Shown here: positions 32,797 through 40,531 of the stretch, one piece after another | Layout of the letters: every line of letters starts with the position of its first letter | Position numbering within the stretch: the first letter of the stretch is position 1 | Assembly (NCBI RefSeq): GCF_036781485.1 | Contig: NZ_DAIQAX010000008.1 | Span: 1-60,583 of the forward strand | Direction: 5' to 3' | Length of the DNA stretch: 60,583 bases | Source: Thermocrinis sp. | GTDB taxonomy: Bacteria > Aquificota > Aquificia > Aquificales > Aquificaceae | Made by a program: the position numbers and the translations under genes | The notes under the pieces: generated by a model | Database searches by the model: none | What the model saw: the letters and a program-made list of their open reading frames with translations, nothing else | What the model was told of the DNA's origin: nothing

Positions 32797-33829
32797 GGAC
32801 CTTCTCCTTAATTATTTTAAGACTTTCTATGGTTTCTTCAGTTGCCGGTTCTGCCCAAAGGCGGGTTTCTTTATCTCCAATCTTTATAAGCACCGTTGCG
32901 GGTTCTTTTTTGGAGTATCTGCACACTATGCCTGCTATGATGGGATACTCTTCTTCTGTTGGCATGCCTTTTATAAGCACCAAGGTACCCTTTTGGTCTT
33001 CTCTTCTGGCATAACCGTATCGGTTTGTAAAACCTTTTAAAAAGTTTAGCTCCCCTTCGTTCCTTGCCACAATAAGCTTTGCTCCAGAAGGCAAACGGAG
33101 ATGTCTACCCACAGACAGAATTAACAAATCCTCCTTAGTTATCCTCCCCTCTACATTTAACGTTTCTCTAAACTTTAGGGCATAGTTTGGATCGGTCAGA
33201 TAACAGCATCCACCAGCTGGCTGTTCGTAGTCAAGGCCGTATTTTTTAGCAAGCTCTATTTGCACTTTCCTTCCTCTACCCCTGATCCCAAGGAGCTTTT
33301 CTCTATCTATCCATCCGAGCTTTTCCGGGATGGTAGGTGGCAGAAGTTTTGCAGAGAGCGGTCTTAGGATGTAGCCTTCCAAACCAGATTCTTTTTCTAT
33401 GAGTCTGAGCGTGTTCATCCTTTGACTCATAGGCCTTTGTCCTAAGACCTCTCCTGTTATAACAAAGTGATAACCTCTTTCCTGCATTATCTCCTTAGCT
33501 TTTCTGAGCATCATTATCCTACAATCTATGCACGGATTTACATTAGCACCGTATCCATACTTTGGATTTAACACCACATCAAAGTATTCTTCCGATATGT
33601 CTACTATTTCTAAAGGCACGTTTAGTTGAACCGCAGCTTTAAGGGCTGGGTTTGTGTAATGAGAGCCATCCTTTTTCTTTATGCCAAGCCTTCTTTTATG
33701 CTCGGTTATGCAAAAGCCTGTATAAAAATGGAAGGCATGAACCTGAATACCTTGCTCCTGTATAAGCTTTATGGCCAAGCTACTGTCAAGCCCTCCAGAA
33801 AGGAGGGCAAGGGCTTTTACGTCACTCAT
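32783..33829 (-). CDS. PP-loop ATPase, tRNA-thiolation type
   Basis: A 348-residue protein of the MnmA/ThiI-like N-type ATP pyrophosphatases. The PP-loop is SGGLDS at residues 11-16; a CxxC at C100/C103 (VNPCIDC) and a CC pair in PAGGCCYLTD could hold a persulfide or cluster. The C-terminal half (GRHLRLPSGAKLIVARNEGE) resembles the NFACT-R-like RNA-binding domain fused to such enzymes. The role is probably sulfur insertion into tRNA, but target base is unknown. It overlaps iscU (ATGA) and tusA, so all three are likely made together. Confidence 0.8.
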   Translation of the reverse strand: MSDVKALALLSGGLDSSLAIKLIQEQGIQVHAFHFYTGFCITEHKRRLGIKKKDGSHYTNPALKAAVQLNVPLEIVDISEEYFDVVLNPKYGYGANVNPCIDCRIMMLRKAKEIMQERGYHFVITGEVLGQRPMSQRMNTLRLIEKESGLEGYILRPLSAKLLPPTIPEKLGWIDREKLLGIRGRGRKVQIELAKKYGLDYEQPAGGCCYLTDPNYALKFRETLNVEGRITKEDLLILSVGRHLRLPSGAKLIVARNEGELNFLKGFTNRYGYARREDQKGTLVLIKGMPTEEEYPIIAGIVCRYSKKEPATVLIKIGDKETRLWAEPATEETIESLKIIKEKVHGVE

Positions 33830-34287
33830 AGGGACAAAAATTCAAATTCGCTCTTTTCTTCCTCTTCTTCTTCATAACAACCTGGAATTTGCTCCGCTTC
33901 TTCCAACCTTCCCTGTTTGATAAGGTAATCCTTTATGGCCACGTGTAGAGTTTCCAAGCCAAGGTTTGTGCAGTGGATCTTTTGCGGTGGAAGACCCCCA
34001 AGTTCGTCAAAGATGTCTTTGTAAGTAAGGTTGAGTGCATAGTCTATAGTCTTGCCCTTTATCATCTCAGTAAGCTGAGAGGAAACTGCTATAGCAGAAC
34101 CACACCCGAAGGTTTTAAACCTAACATCCTCTATAACGTCCGTCTCTGGATTTACCTTTATGGTAAACAGCATGGCGTCTCCACAGGCAGGATTTCCACA
34201 CTGACCTATTCCGTTTGCGTCCTCCAAAACGCCCACGTTCCTTGGGTTCAAAAAGTGGTCAAGCACCTTTTCGCTGTATTCAAACAT
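33826..34287 (-). CDS. iscU: Fe-S cluster scaffold protein IscU/NifU
   Basis: A 153-residue scaffold with the three conserved Cys in GNPACGDAM, FKTFGCGSAIA and KIHCTNLG and the Asp after the first Cys. It assembles [2Fe-2S]/[4Fe-4S] clusters from sulfur supplied by a cysteine desulfurase, which is not in this window. The C terminus has an acidic tail (CYEEEEEEKSEFEF) beyond the usual end. GGAGG lies eight bases before ATG 34287; the in-frame GTG at 34296 is inside the Shine-Dalgarno and is rejected. First gene of the operon. Confidence 0.93.
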   Translation of the reverse strand: MFEYSEKVLDHFLNPRNVGVLEDANGIGQCGNPACGDAMLFTIKVNPETDVIEDVRFKTFGCGSAIAVSSQLTEMIKGKTIDYALNLTYKDIFDELGGLPPQKIHCTNLGLETLHVAIKDYLIKQGRLEEAEQIPGCYEEEEEEKSEFEFLSL

Positions 34288-34357
34288 GTTTAACACCTCC
34301 TACAAGTAAGATGAGCTTATAGTTTAGGACTTGCTGGGAAGCTTTCAATGATTATTA

Positions 34358-36166
34358 TCAACTATTAAGCTCATAGATTTTAGCTTTAAGCTCCTCTATA
34401 GAATCTTCTATACTCAATCCCAAAAACTCCAAAAATCTTTCCACACTTACCCACCTTTTTAAAACCATTCCCTGAGTGATCAGCCTTTGGAAAGGTTCGA
34501 CGTCTTTGACAAGCCCAAGATCATAAAGGAACTTTTGGAAAAAGCGGGCATAAAGGAGATGCAAGACCGCATGCTCTATCCCACCTATGTAATAATCCAC
34601 AGGCATCCAACGATCTACCTTCTCCTTGTCAAAGATCTCTTTGTCGTTCTTTGGGTCGCAGAACCTTAGAAAATACCAAGAGGAATCAAAGAAGGTATCC
34701 ATTGTATCTGTTTCTCTTCTGGCAGGTCCTCCACACTTTGGACAAGTGGTATTTACCCATTCTTCCACCTGGGCTAAGGGATTACCGTGTCCGGATATGC
34801 TAACGTTTTCTGGAAGCAGTACGGGCAGTTGGTCCTCTGGCACGGTAAGTGTTCCGCATCTATCACAGTAGATTATGGGTATAGGCGTTCCCCAGTATCT
34901 TTGACGGGATATGTTCCAGTCTCTGAGTTTGTAAGTTATTTTAAATTCTCCCAAACCTCTTTCCTTTAGCCACTGGGTTATTGCCTTTTTTGCACTCTGA
35001 GAGTCCATGCGGTCAAACTGTCCGGAGTTTATCAGCACGCCTGGTCCTTCGTATGCTTTATCCTTTGGTAGTTCCCCTTCAAGAGGTTTTATAACAGGTT
35101 TTATGGGAAGTCCATACTTTATGGCAAACTCGTAATCCCTTTGGTCGTGGGCAGGCACGCACATTATGGCACCAGTTCCGTATTCGTAGAGCACGTAGTT
35201 TGCGGTCCATACTGGAATCTTTTCTCCATTGGCGGGATTTACCGCATAAACTCCTAAAAACACTCCCTCTTTCTCTTCCTGTATTCCCCTTTCTCTGGAA
35301 GACATGCTCTTCATTTTTTTAACAAAAGCTTCCGCTTCTTCTAACCTCCCACCTTCCTTGGCAAGGCTTAAGGTAAGTGGATGCTCCGGTGCAAGCACTA
35401 CGAAGGTAGCCCCAAAGACCGTGTCCGGTCTTGTGGTAAAAACCTCTATAGGAGTATCTCCCACAAAGAACTTAAGAATGGCTCCTTCGGACCTTCCTAT
35501 CCAGTTTTTTTGCTGAATGATAACCCTCTCAGGCCACTTACCCTCCAAGAGTTTTAGGTCTTCCAAAAGTCTCTCTGCATAGTCAGTGATCTTTATATAC
35601 CAAGAGGGAACCTCCTTTCTGATTACTGGTGTGGAACATCTCCAGCATCTTCCATCTATCACCTGCTCGTTTGCCAAAACTGTCTCGTCGTTCGGACACC
35701 AATTTACCTCCGCCTCCTTTCTGTAAACCAGCCCCCTTTCGTAGAGCTTTATGAATATCCACTGGTTCCACTTGTAATATTCAGGGTCGCATGTGGCTAT
35801 TTCTCTGTCCCAGTCGTAAGAAAGTCCTAAGCTTTGAAGCTGTTTTTTCATGTAGGCTATGTTTTCTTTGGTCCATTTAGCCGGATGCACTCCGTGCTTT
35901 ATGGCAGCGTTTTCCGCAGGAAGGCCAAAGGCATCCCACCCCATCGGGTGAAGAACGTTTTTACCCTTCATCCTCAAAAAGCGAGCTAAAGCATCCCCGA
36001 TGGTGTAGTTTCTAACGTGCCCCATATGAATCCTACCAGAAGGGTAGGGAAACATCTCAAGAACATAACACTTATCACCAGACTCTTTGGTAGAATACAC
36101 CTTTTCTCTTTCCCAAATCTCCTGCCACTTTTTTTCTATTTCATTTGGATTATACTGCTTCTCCAT
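34358..36166 (-). CDS. leuS: Leucyl-tRNA synthetase alpha subunit (split enzyme)
   Basis: A 602-residue protein holding the catalytic N-terminal half of LeuRS: HMGH at residues 47-50, zinc-type CP1 Cys, the editing domain (TTRPDTVFGATFVVLAPEHPL; the late CVPAHDQRDYEF) and DTMDTFFDSSWYFLRF. It ends soon after LITQGMVLKRW, before the KMSKS loop and the anticodon-binding domain. In Aquifex aeolicus LeuRS is likewise two chains (alpha about 634, beta 289 residues). The beta gene is not in the window. Start at 36166; a leftward TATAAT (36184-36179) lies 12 bases upstream. Confidence 0.94.
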   Translation of the reverse strand: MEKQYNPNEIEKKWQEIWEREKVYSTKESGDKCYVLEMFPYPSGRIHMGHVRNYTIGDALARFLRMKGKNVLHPMGWDAFGLPAENAAIKHGVHPAKWTKENIAYMKKQLQSLGLSYDWDREIATCDPEYYKWNQWIFIKLYERGLVYRKEAEVNWCPNDETVLANEQVIDGRCWRCSTPVIRKEVPSWYIKITDYAERLLEDLKLLEGKWPERVIIQQKNWIGRSEGAILKFFVGDTPIEVFTTRPDTVFGATFVVLAPEHPLTLSLAKEGGRLEEAEAFVKKMKSMSSRERGIQEEKEGVFLGVYAVNPANGEKIPVWTANYVLYEYGTGAIMCVPAHDQRDYEFAIKYGLPIKPVIKPLEGELPKDKAYEGPGVLINSGQFDRMDSQSAKKAITQWLKERGLGEFKITYKLRDWNISRQRYWGTPIPIIYCDRCGTLTVPEDQLPVLLPENVSISGHGNPLAQVEEWVNTTCPKCGGPARRETDTMDTFFDSSWYFLRFCDPKNDKEIFDKEKVDRWMPVDYYIGGIEHAVLHLLYARFFQKFLYDLGLVKDVEPFQRLITQGMVLKRWVSVERFLEFLGLSIEDSIEELKAKIYELNS

Positions 36167-36178
36167 GCCAAGGTATTT

Positions 36179-36186
36179 ATTATAAT
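36179..36186. promoter_or_regulatory. Palindromic divergent -10 box (ATTATAAT) between leuS and pncB
   Basis: The palindrome gives TATAAT leftward (36184-36179, 12 bases before the leuS ATG) and rightward (36181-36186, nine bases before the pncB ATG at 36196). The start codons are 29 bases apart. Same design as at 17866-17873. Confidence 0.55.
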
Positions 36187-36195
36187 TCTCAAGCC

Positions 36196-37437
36196 ATGGA
36201 AAGCACTGCTTTGATGACTGACCTTTACGAACTTACAATGGCACAGAGCTACTTAGAGCACGGAAAAACAGGAAAGGCTGTTTTTAGTCTGTTTGTCAGA
36301 AGGCTTCCAAAGGAAAGGAATTTCTTAGTGGCTGCTGGTCTTGAGACTCTGATAAAGCTCTTAGAAAACTACAGGTTTGGAGATAAGGAATTACAGTATC
36401 TGAAAGGCTTAGGCATATTCAAAGATTGGTTTTTGGACTATTTGAGGGAGTTAGAGCTTGACCTTGACTTTTACGTTATGGAAGAGGGAACCATATTCTT
36501 TCAAAATGAGCCTATCCTTCAGGTAGAGGGTTCGCTTCCAAAAGCCCAGCTGATAGAAACGCTTGTTATAAATACCATACACTTTGAAACTGTTATAGCC
36601 TCAAAGGCTGTTAGAAGCTACCTTGCAGCTAAGGGTAGGGCCTTGGTGGATTTTGGTTTAAGGAGGGCCCATTCTCCTATGTCTGGGCTTTTAGGGGCAA
36701 GGGCTTGTTATGTAGCAGGTTTCAACGGAACATCAAACCTTCAAGCTGGTATGCAGTATGGAATACCAGTATTTGGCACCATGGCTCATTCTTACGTCAT
36801 GATCTTTGATGAAGAGGAGGAAGCTTTTAGAGCTTTTGCAAAGAGCTTTCCAGACAGGGTCTTTCTTTTGATAGATACCTACAATACGGTTGAAGGGGCC
36901 CGCAAGGCTTTAAAACTTATGAGGGATGGAATCAAAGTCTTGGGTGTGAGAATAGACAGCGGAGATATTCCCCAGCTTTGCAGAGAAGTTAGAAAACTTT
37001 TTGACGAAGAAGGTTTTAAGGAGGTGAAAATTTTGGTCAGTGGTGGGGTGGACGAGTATGACATAGAGCAGTGGCTTTCGGAAGGGGTGCCTATAGATGC
37101 CTTTGGCGTAGGGACAAAGGTCCTAACTTCCTCAGACGCACCATACTTGGACATAGCCTATAAACTGGTGGAATATGAAGGGAAACCTAAGTTCAAGGAA
37201 AGCCCCGGGAAAAAGACCTTTCCTTACAAAAGACAGGTATTAAGACACTTCAAGGATGGGAAATTTTACTACGACAGAGTGATTAGATACAAAGAAGGTG
37301 GGCTTGTAAAAAGGCTAACATTTCCACTACCAACATTAAAGGAAATCAGAGAGAAGCTCTTGGAGCAATTAAACCAGCTACCAGATGAGCTCAAAAGACT
37401 GCAAAAGGTCGAATACAAGGTAGAGGTAGAGTATTGA
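36196..37437 (+). CDS. pncB: Nicotinate phosphoribosyltransferase
   Basis: A 413-residue enzyme of NAD salvage (nicotinate plus PRPP to nicotinate mononucleotide). Landmarks: LMTDLYELTMAQSYLEHG, the ALVDFGLRRAHSPMSGLLGARA region with catalytic residues, FGTMAHSYVM, and VRIDSGDIPQL plus GVGTKVLTSSDAP. The start is ATG 36196 because the in-frame ATG at 36145 lies within leuS. It is coupled to acpS by a TTGA overlap. Confidence 0.93.
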   Translation: MESTALMTDLYELTMAQSYLEHGKTGKAVFSLFVRRLPKERNFLVAAGLETLIKLLENYRFGDKELQYLKGLGIFKDWFLDYLRELELDLDFYVMEEGTIFFQNEPILQVEGSLPKAQLIETLVINTIHFETVIASKAVRSYLAAKGRALVDFGLRRAHSPMSGLLGARACYVAGFNGTSNLQAGMQYGIPVFGTMAHSYVMIFDEEEEAFRAFAKSFPDRVFLLIDTYNTVEGARKALKLMRDGIKVLGVRIDSGDIPQLCREVRKLFDEEGFKEVKILVSGGVDEYDIEQWLSEGVPIDAFGVGTKVLTSSDAPYLDIAYKLVEYEGKPKFKESPGKKTFPYKRQVLRHFKDGKFYYDRVIRYKEGGLVKRLTFPLPTLKEIREKLLEQLNQLPDELKRLQKVEYKVEVEY

Positions 37438-37784
37438 TAGGTGTGGATATAGTTTCCAACAGGAGGATAAAAGAGGTAGTGGATAGATTTGGAGAGAGGT
37501 TTCTAAAACGCATATACACGCCTGTTGAGATTGAATACTGTAAAGCTCGGGCGGACTTCATAGCCTGCTTATCTGCCAGATGGGCTGGGAAGGAGGCAGT
37601 TTTAAAGGCTGTATATCAGCATACTGGCATCCTTTTAAAGTTTTCTGAGATAGAAATACTCGGGGACTTTGGCAAACCTGCAAAGGTTAAACTCTTAAGA
37701 GAAGGGTTAGAAGATCTTAACCTTTTGATCTCCCTATCGCACGAAAAAGAGTATTCGGTAGCGGTTGCCTTTATAATAAGGTAG
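37434..37784 (+). CDS. acpS: Holo-[acyl-carrier-protein] synthase
   Basis: A 116-residue phosphopantetheinyl transferase that activates ACP. The Mg-binding motifs IGVDIVSNRRI (Asp) and SARWAGKEAVLKAV (W-A-x-KEA) are intact, and length is normal. The start is TTG at 37434 overlapping the pncB stop. Confidence 0.93.
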   Translation: MIGVDIVSNRRIKEVVDRFGERFLKRIYTPVEIEYCKARADFIACLSARWAGKEAVLKAVYQHTGILLKFSEIEILGDFGKPAKVKLLREGLEDLNLLISLSHEKEYSVAVAFIIR

Positions 37785-37801
37785 GCCTATAATGTATGTA
37801 A

Positions 37802-38198
37802 ATGATTACTTTAAAAGAGCTTGCCCTTTTTTTGCATGTGCTCTTTGCCTGCGTCTGGGTAGGTGGGATGTTGGCCCTTGTTCTTGTAGAGGCTTAGTTT
37901 TTATGGCACATTCCTATCCTTGACAGGTCTCTTCATAACAGGCTTGATAAATATACATTACATTATTGGTTTTTCACAGCTTATTGACTTCTCAAATCCT
38001 TACGTGAGGACACTTTTGCACAAACTCCTTGCCTTTGGTGGAGTAGTCATCTTATCCTTAAGCCACGACCTTTATTTTGGCAAAAGGGCATACGAAAGAA
38101 GAATAAACCTCTATATTGCAAGGCTGTTGGGATTTTTAAACCTTTTTTTGTCTCTGTTGATAGTATTCTTTGCAATAAAACTTAGGTTTGGAGGTTAG
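37802..38198 (+). pseudogene. Broken small integral membrane protein (CopD/DUF4149-like)
   Basis: An ATG at 37802 opens 31 codons (KELALFLHVLFACVWVGGMLALVLVE, a first membrane helix) and then stops at TAG 37893-37897. In another frame the sequence goes on as GTFLSLTGLFITGLINIHYIIGF and three more hydrophobic segments to 38198, ending AIKLRFGG. The combined order, helix with HxxxACxWVGG then LTGLFITG, recalls CopD-like or DUF4149 membrane proteins with part of the first loop missing. A frameshift plus deletion, or a sequencing error, would explain it. Confidence 0.5.
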
Positions 38199-38200
38199 CC

Positions 38201-38366
38201 ATGGCAAAGGTGATCTCTACTTCTGAAAGGGAGTTTTCCCAGCTTATGCCCACGAAGAAGATGCTTCTAAATGAAGACAGCTGGGGATTATGTTCTTTAC
38301 GAAAGGGAGGAGCCTCACGGGTTTTATGCCTTAGGGGATATGACAGTTTTAGCTTTTGTGTTTTAG
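38201..38366 (+). pseudogene. Small frameshifted gene of unknown function
   Basis: After GGAGGTTAGCC an ATG at 38201 reads MAKVISTSEREFSQLMPTKK and on, then loses a natural pattern. From 38271 another frame gives AGDYVLYEREEPHGFYALGD followed by MTVLAFVF and a stop at 38366, which looks like true coding sequence. Together they would make a protein of about 56 residues with a frameshift near 38270-38280. Family unknown. Its end overlaps the convergent M28 peptidase gene by four bases. Confidence 0.4.
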
Positions 38367-39436
38367 GTTCTTCCTAAGTTTTTCAAAAAGTGCAAAATAG
38401 CCACAAACCAAAGCCTTGCTATTTGCCAATCTATGGCGTCGTAATTGTCGCAGATCGTATGTCTGATAGGAAGTGGATGAGAGCTTAAAAACAGAGTTTT
38501 TAGCCCTAACTTTTTGAACGGTATGTGGTCGCTTTTTGCAGACGGAACTGCCTTTAGCTGAGCTTCCAATCCTACCTGCTTTGCTATTCTATAAAACTTT
38601 TCAGATAGTTCGTAATCGTTGTATCCATCGCTGTCCCTGTATATAATCGCTGGACTGCTCCATCCTATACCATCTAAGTTTAGGCAGTAGTATGCGTGTT
38701 TTATTACCTTGCTTAGGTGATGTTTGGCACCTTCCAAACCTACTTCCTCGCAGTCAGTTATAAGAACTCTGATCCTAAAGGGAATCCTAAAATCTTCCCT
38801 TAGCTCTTGGTAGATGTAAGGTAGTATGAAGGATGCCAGCCCATTGTCCACCGCTCCATAGGTTTCTGGCTTTGTGTCCATGTGAGCCACCAGATAGACT
38901 ACAGGACCTTTCCCCAGCTCAAGCAGTATGTTGCTACACCTGATAACTTCTTCCTTACTTTTCACGTAAAGTTTAGCGTAAAAATCCTTCACCTTTGGAA
39001 GGTCGCTTTTTTTAATAGAGACTATAGCCAGGTCTTCTTGTACCCCACCGTAGAATATATGGTCCAAGCTATTAAGATAGCATACTACCGCTTTTACATT
39101 CTTGCTTTTTATTAGTTCAAAGTTTATGCTCTTTGCTTCTTGAAGGGCTATGTCTCCTTCTACAAAGTTTTCCTTTACGTATCCCTCAAAAGTCCCGCTT
39201 AAGCTTCCAACAAAAGGGAAAGCTCTAATATAATGCTCGTTTACCTTCAGATAGGCTCCAATTGGCACACGCTTTTTTACTAAAAAATTCTCTTCCACAA
39301 AAGGAATCCCCTTTTCCCTAAGAAGATTTTTTATAATGCTTTTTGCCTCTTTGTGCTCCTTGGTGCCAGGAAATCTGTTTAATGTCAGGTACTCGTAGGA
39401 TCTTTCTCTTAGCTCTTCGTATGTTTCACTTTTCAT
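38363..39436 (-). CDS. M28-family metallopeptidase
   Basis: A 357-residue protein with the two-zinc M28 pattern: AHMDTKPETYGAVDNGLAS (His-x-Asp then Asp), DCEEVGLEGAKHH (catalytic and ligand Glu), NLDGIGW (Asp) and HTICDNYDAID (last His). A PA-like insert lies between residues about 55 and 165. No signal peptide, so it may be a cytoplasmic aminopeptidase. The start overlaps the end of ilvE by 11 bases, so they are co-transcribed. Confidence 0.83.
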   Translation of the reverse strand: MKSETYEELRERSYEYLTLNRFPGTKEHKEAKSIIKNLLREKGIPFVEENFLVKKRVPIGAYLKVNEHYIRAFPFVGSLSGTFEGYVKENFVEGDIALQEAKSINFELIKSKNVKAVVCYLNSLDHIFYGGVQEDLAIVSIKKSDLPKVKDFYAKLYVKSKEEVIRCSNILLELGKGPVVYLVAHMDTKPETYGAVDNGLASFILPYIYQELREDFRIPFRIRVLITDCEEVGLEGAKHHLSKVIKHAYYCLNLDGIGWSSPAIIYRDSDGYNDYELSEKFYRIAKQVGLEAQLKAVPSAKSDHIPFKKLGLKTLFLSSHPLPIRHTICDNYDAIDWQIARLWFVAILHFLKNLGRT

Positions 39437-40343
39437 AAACAGGTGTGAGCCAGACTTTGTATCTATCTATCCTACCACTAACAGCTTTAAAGTACAATTC
39501 CTGAAGTTCCTTAGTGATAATTCCTACCTTTCCCCCGTTTATCTTTCTGTTATCTATCTCTATCACGGGAGTTATCTCCGCCGCTGTTCCTGTCAGAAAG
39601 ACCTCGTCAGCCACATAAAGCTCGCTTCTTGCCACTGGCCTTTCCTCAACCTCAAGCACGAGTTCATTCTTCGCAAGCTTTATAACAGCAGATCTGGTTA
39701 TACCTTCCAGTATGTGCTCTGAATATGATGGAGTTATAAGCTTTCTACCTCTTACTATAAATATATTTTCCCCAGAGCCCTCAGCTACAAAACCATTTTG
39801 ATTGAGCATTATAGCCTCATCGTATCCAGCAAGGAGAGCTTCGGTCTTTGCCAAAGCACTATTTACATAAGCACCCGATACCTTCCACCTGGAAGGGATA
39901 GAGTTGTCATCATTCCTAATCCAAGACGATACTTTAACCCTAACCCCCCTTGAAGTGTCTAAATACCTTCCAAATTTGTAAATGTATATAGCCACGGTTG
40001 GAGTAAAACCAATAAGCTTTGGAGTTAATGCAAGGTCCTTAAAGTAAGCTATAGGTCTTATATAAACATCTTCCTTTATTTGGCTTTTTATTAGAATCTC
40101 CTTGGTAATATTCACAAGGTCTTCCACAGAGTACTTAAGCTCCATGAACATAGCCTTACAGTTGTTTATGAGCCTCTGGTAGTGCTCTTTGGCAAAGAGT
40201 ATGTAAAGCTGCTCTTCTTCCTCATTCCAATAGGCTCTTATACCCTCAAAAATGGCTGTGCCGTAGTGAAAAGAATTTGTCTTTATACTGATCTTTGCTT
40301 CTTCAACTGGAACCACACAGTCCTCAAAGAAGGCATATTCCAT
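39426..40343 (-). CDS. ilvE: Branched-chain amino acid aminotransferase
   Basis: A 305-residue fold-type IV PLP enzyme for the last step of Val, Leu and Ile synthesis. Landmarks: HYGTAIFEGIRAYW, WKVSGAYVNSALAK (PLP Lys in WKVSGAY), EGSGENIFIV and LTGTAAEITPVIEID. ATG 40343 is taken, not 40364, because TATAAT at 40358-40353 lies nine bases upstream and the longer form would start before it. Confidence 0.92.
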   Translation of the reverse strand: MEYAFFEDCVVPVEEAKISIKTNSFHYGTAIFEGIRAYWNEEEEQLYILFAKEHYQRLINNCKAMFMELKYSVEDLVNITKEILIKSQIKEDVYIRPIAYFKDLALTPKLIGFTPTVAIYIYKFGRYLDTSRGVRVKVSSWIRNDDNSIPSRWKVSGAYVNSALAKTEALLAGYDEAIMLNQNGFVAEGSGENIFIVRGRKLITPSYSEHILEGITRSAVIKLAKNELVLEVEERPVARSELYVADEVFLTGTAAEITPVIEIDNRKINGGKVGIITKELQELYFKAVSGRIDRYKVWLTPVYEK

Positions 40344-40352
40344 AGGTAATGT

Positions 40353-40358
40353 ATTATA
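40353..40358 (-). promoter_or_regulatory. -10 box of ilvE
   Basis: TATAAT on the minus strand ends nine bases before the ilvE ATG at 40343, with no Shine-Dalgarno sequence; the same spacing as at rpsA, aspC and pncB. Confidence 0.5.
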
Positions 40359-40531
40359 CATCAATCCATGTTTCTGATATATCTTGAGAGTGAGCCAAGT
40401 CCATGTAGGGAAGCCAACTCAGGTGTTTCAAAGTGCTTGGCAAGTTCTAAAGGTAACCAAAGGGAAAAAGATGGTATTTAAAGAACATAGCTAACAGAGC
40501 ACTTGCTATAATATCGCATATATTAAATATT

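Noticed and set aside
34297..34357. Frameshift explaining the short leuS
   Set aside because: No KMSKS-type sequence in any frame follows the leuS stop; the next DNA is the iscU leader, so the split is real rather than a local error.
40361..40480. Minus-strand open stretch upstream of ilvE reading LELAKHFETPELASLHGLGSL and ending at a TGA
   Set aside because: About 39 codons without a plausible start codon; it lies in the promoter region between ilvE and dxs and matches no known family. It could be a gene remnant but this cannot be supported.
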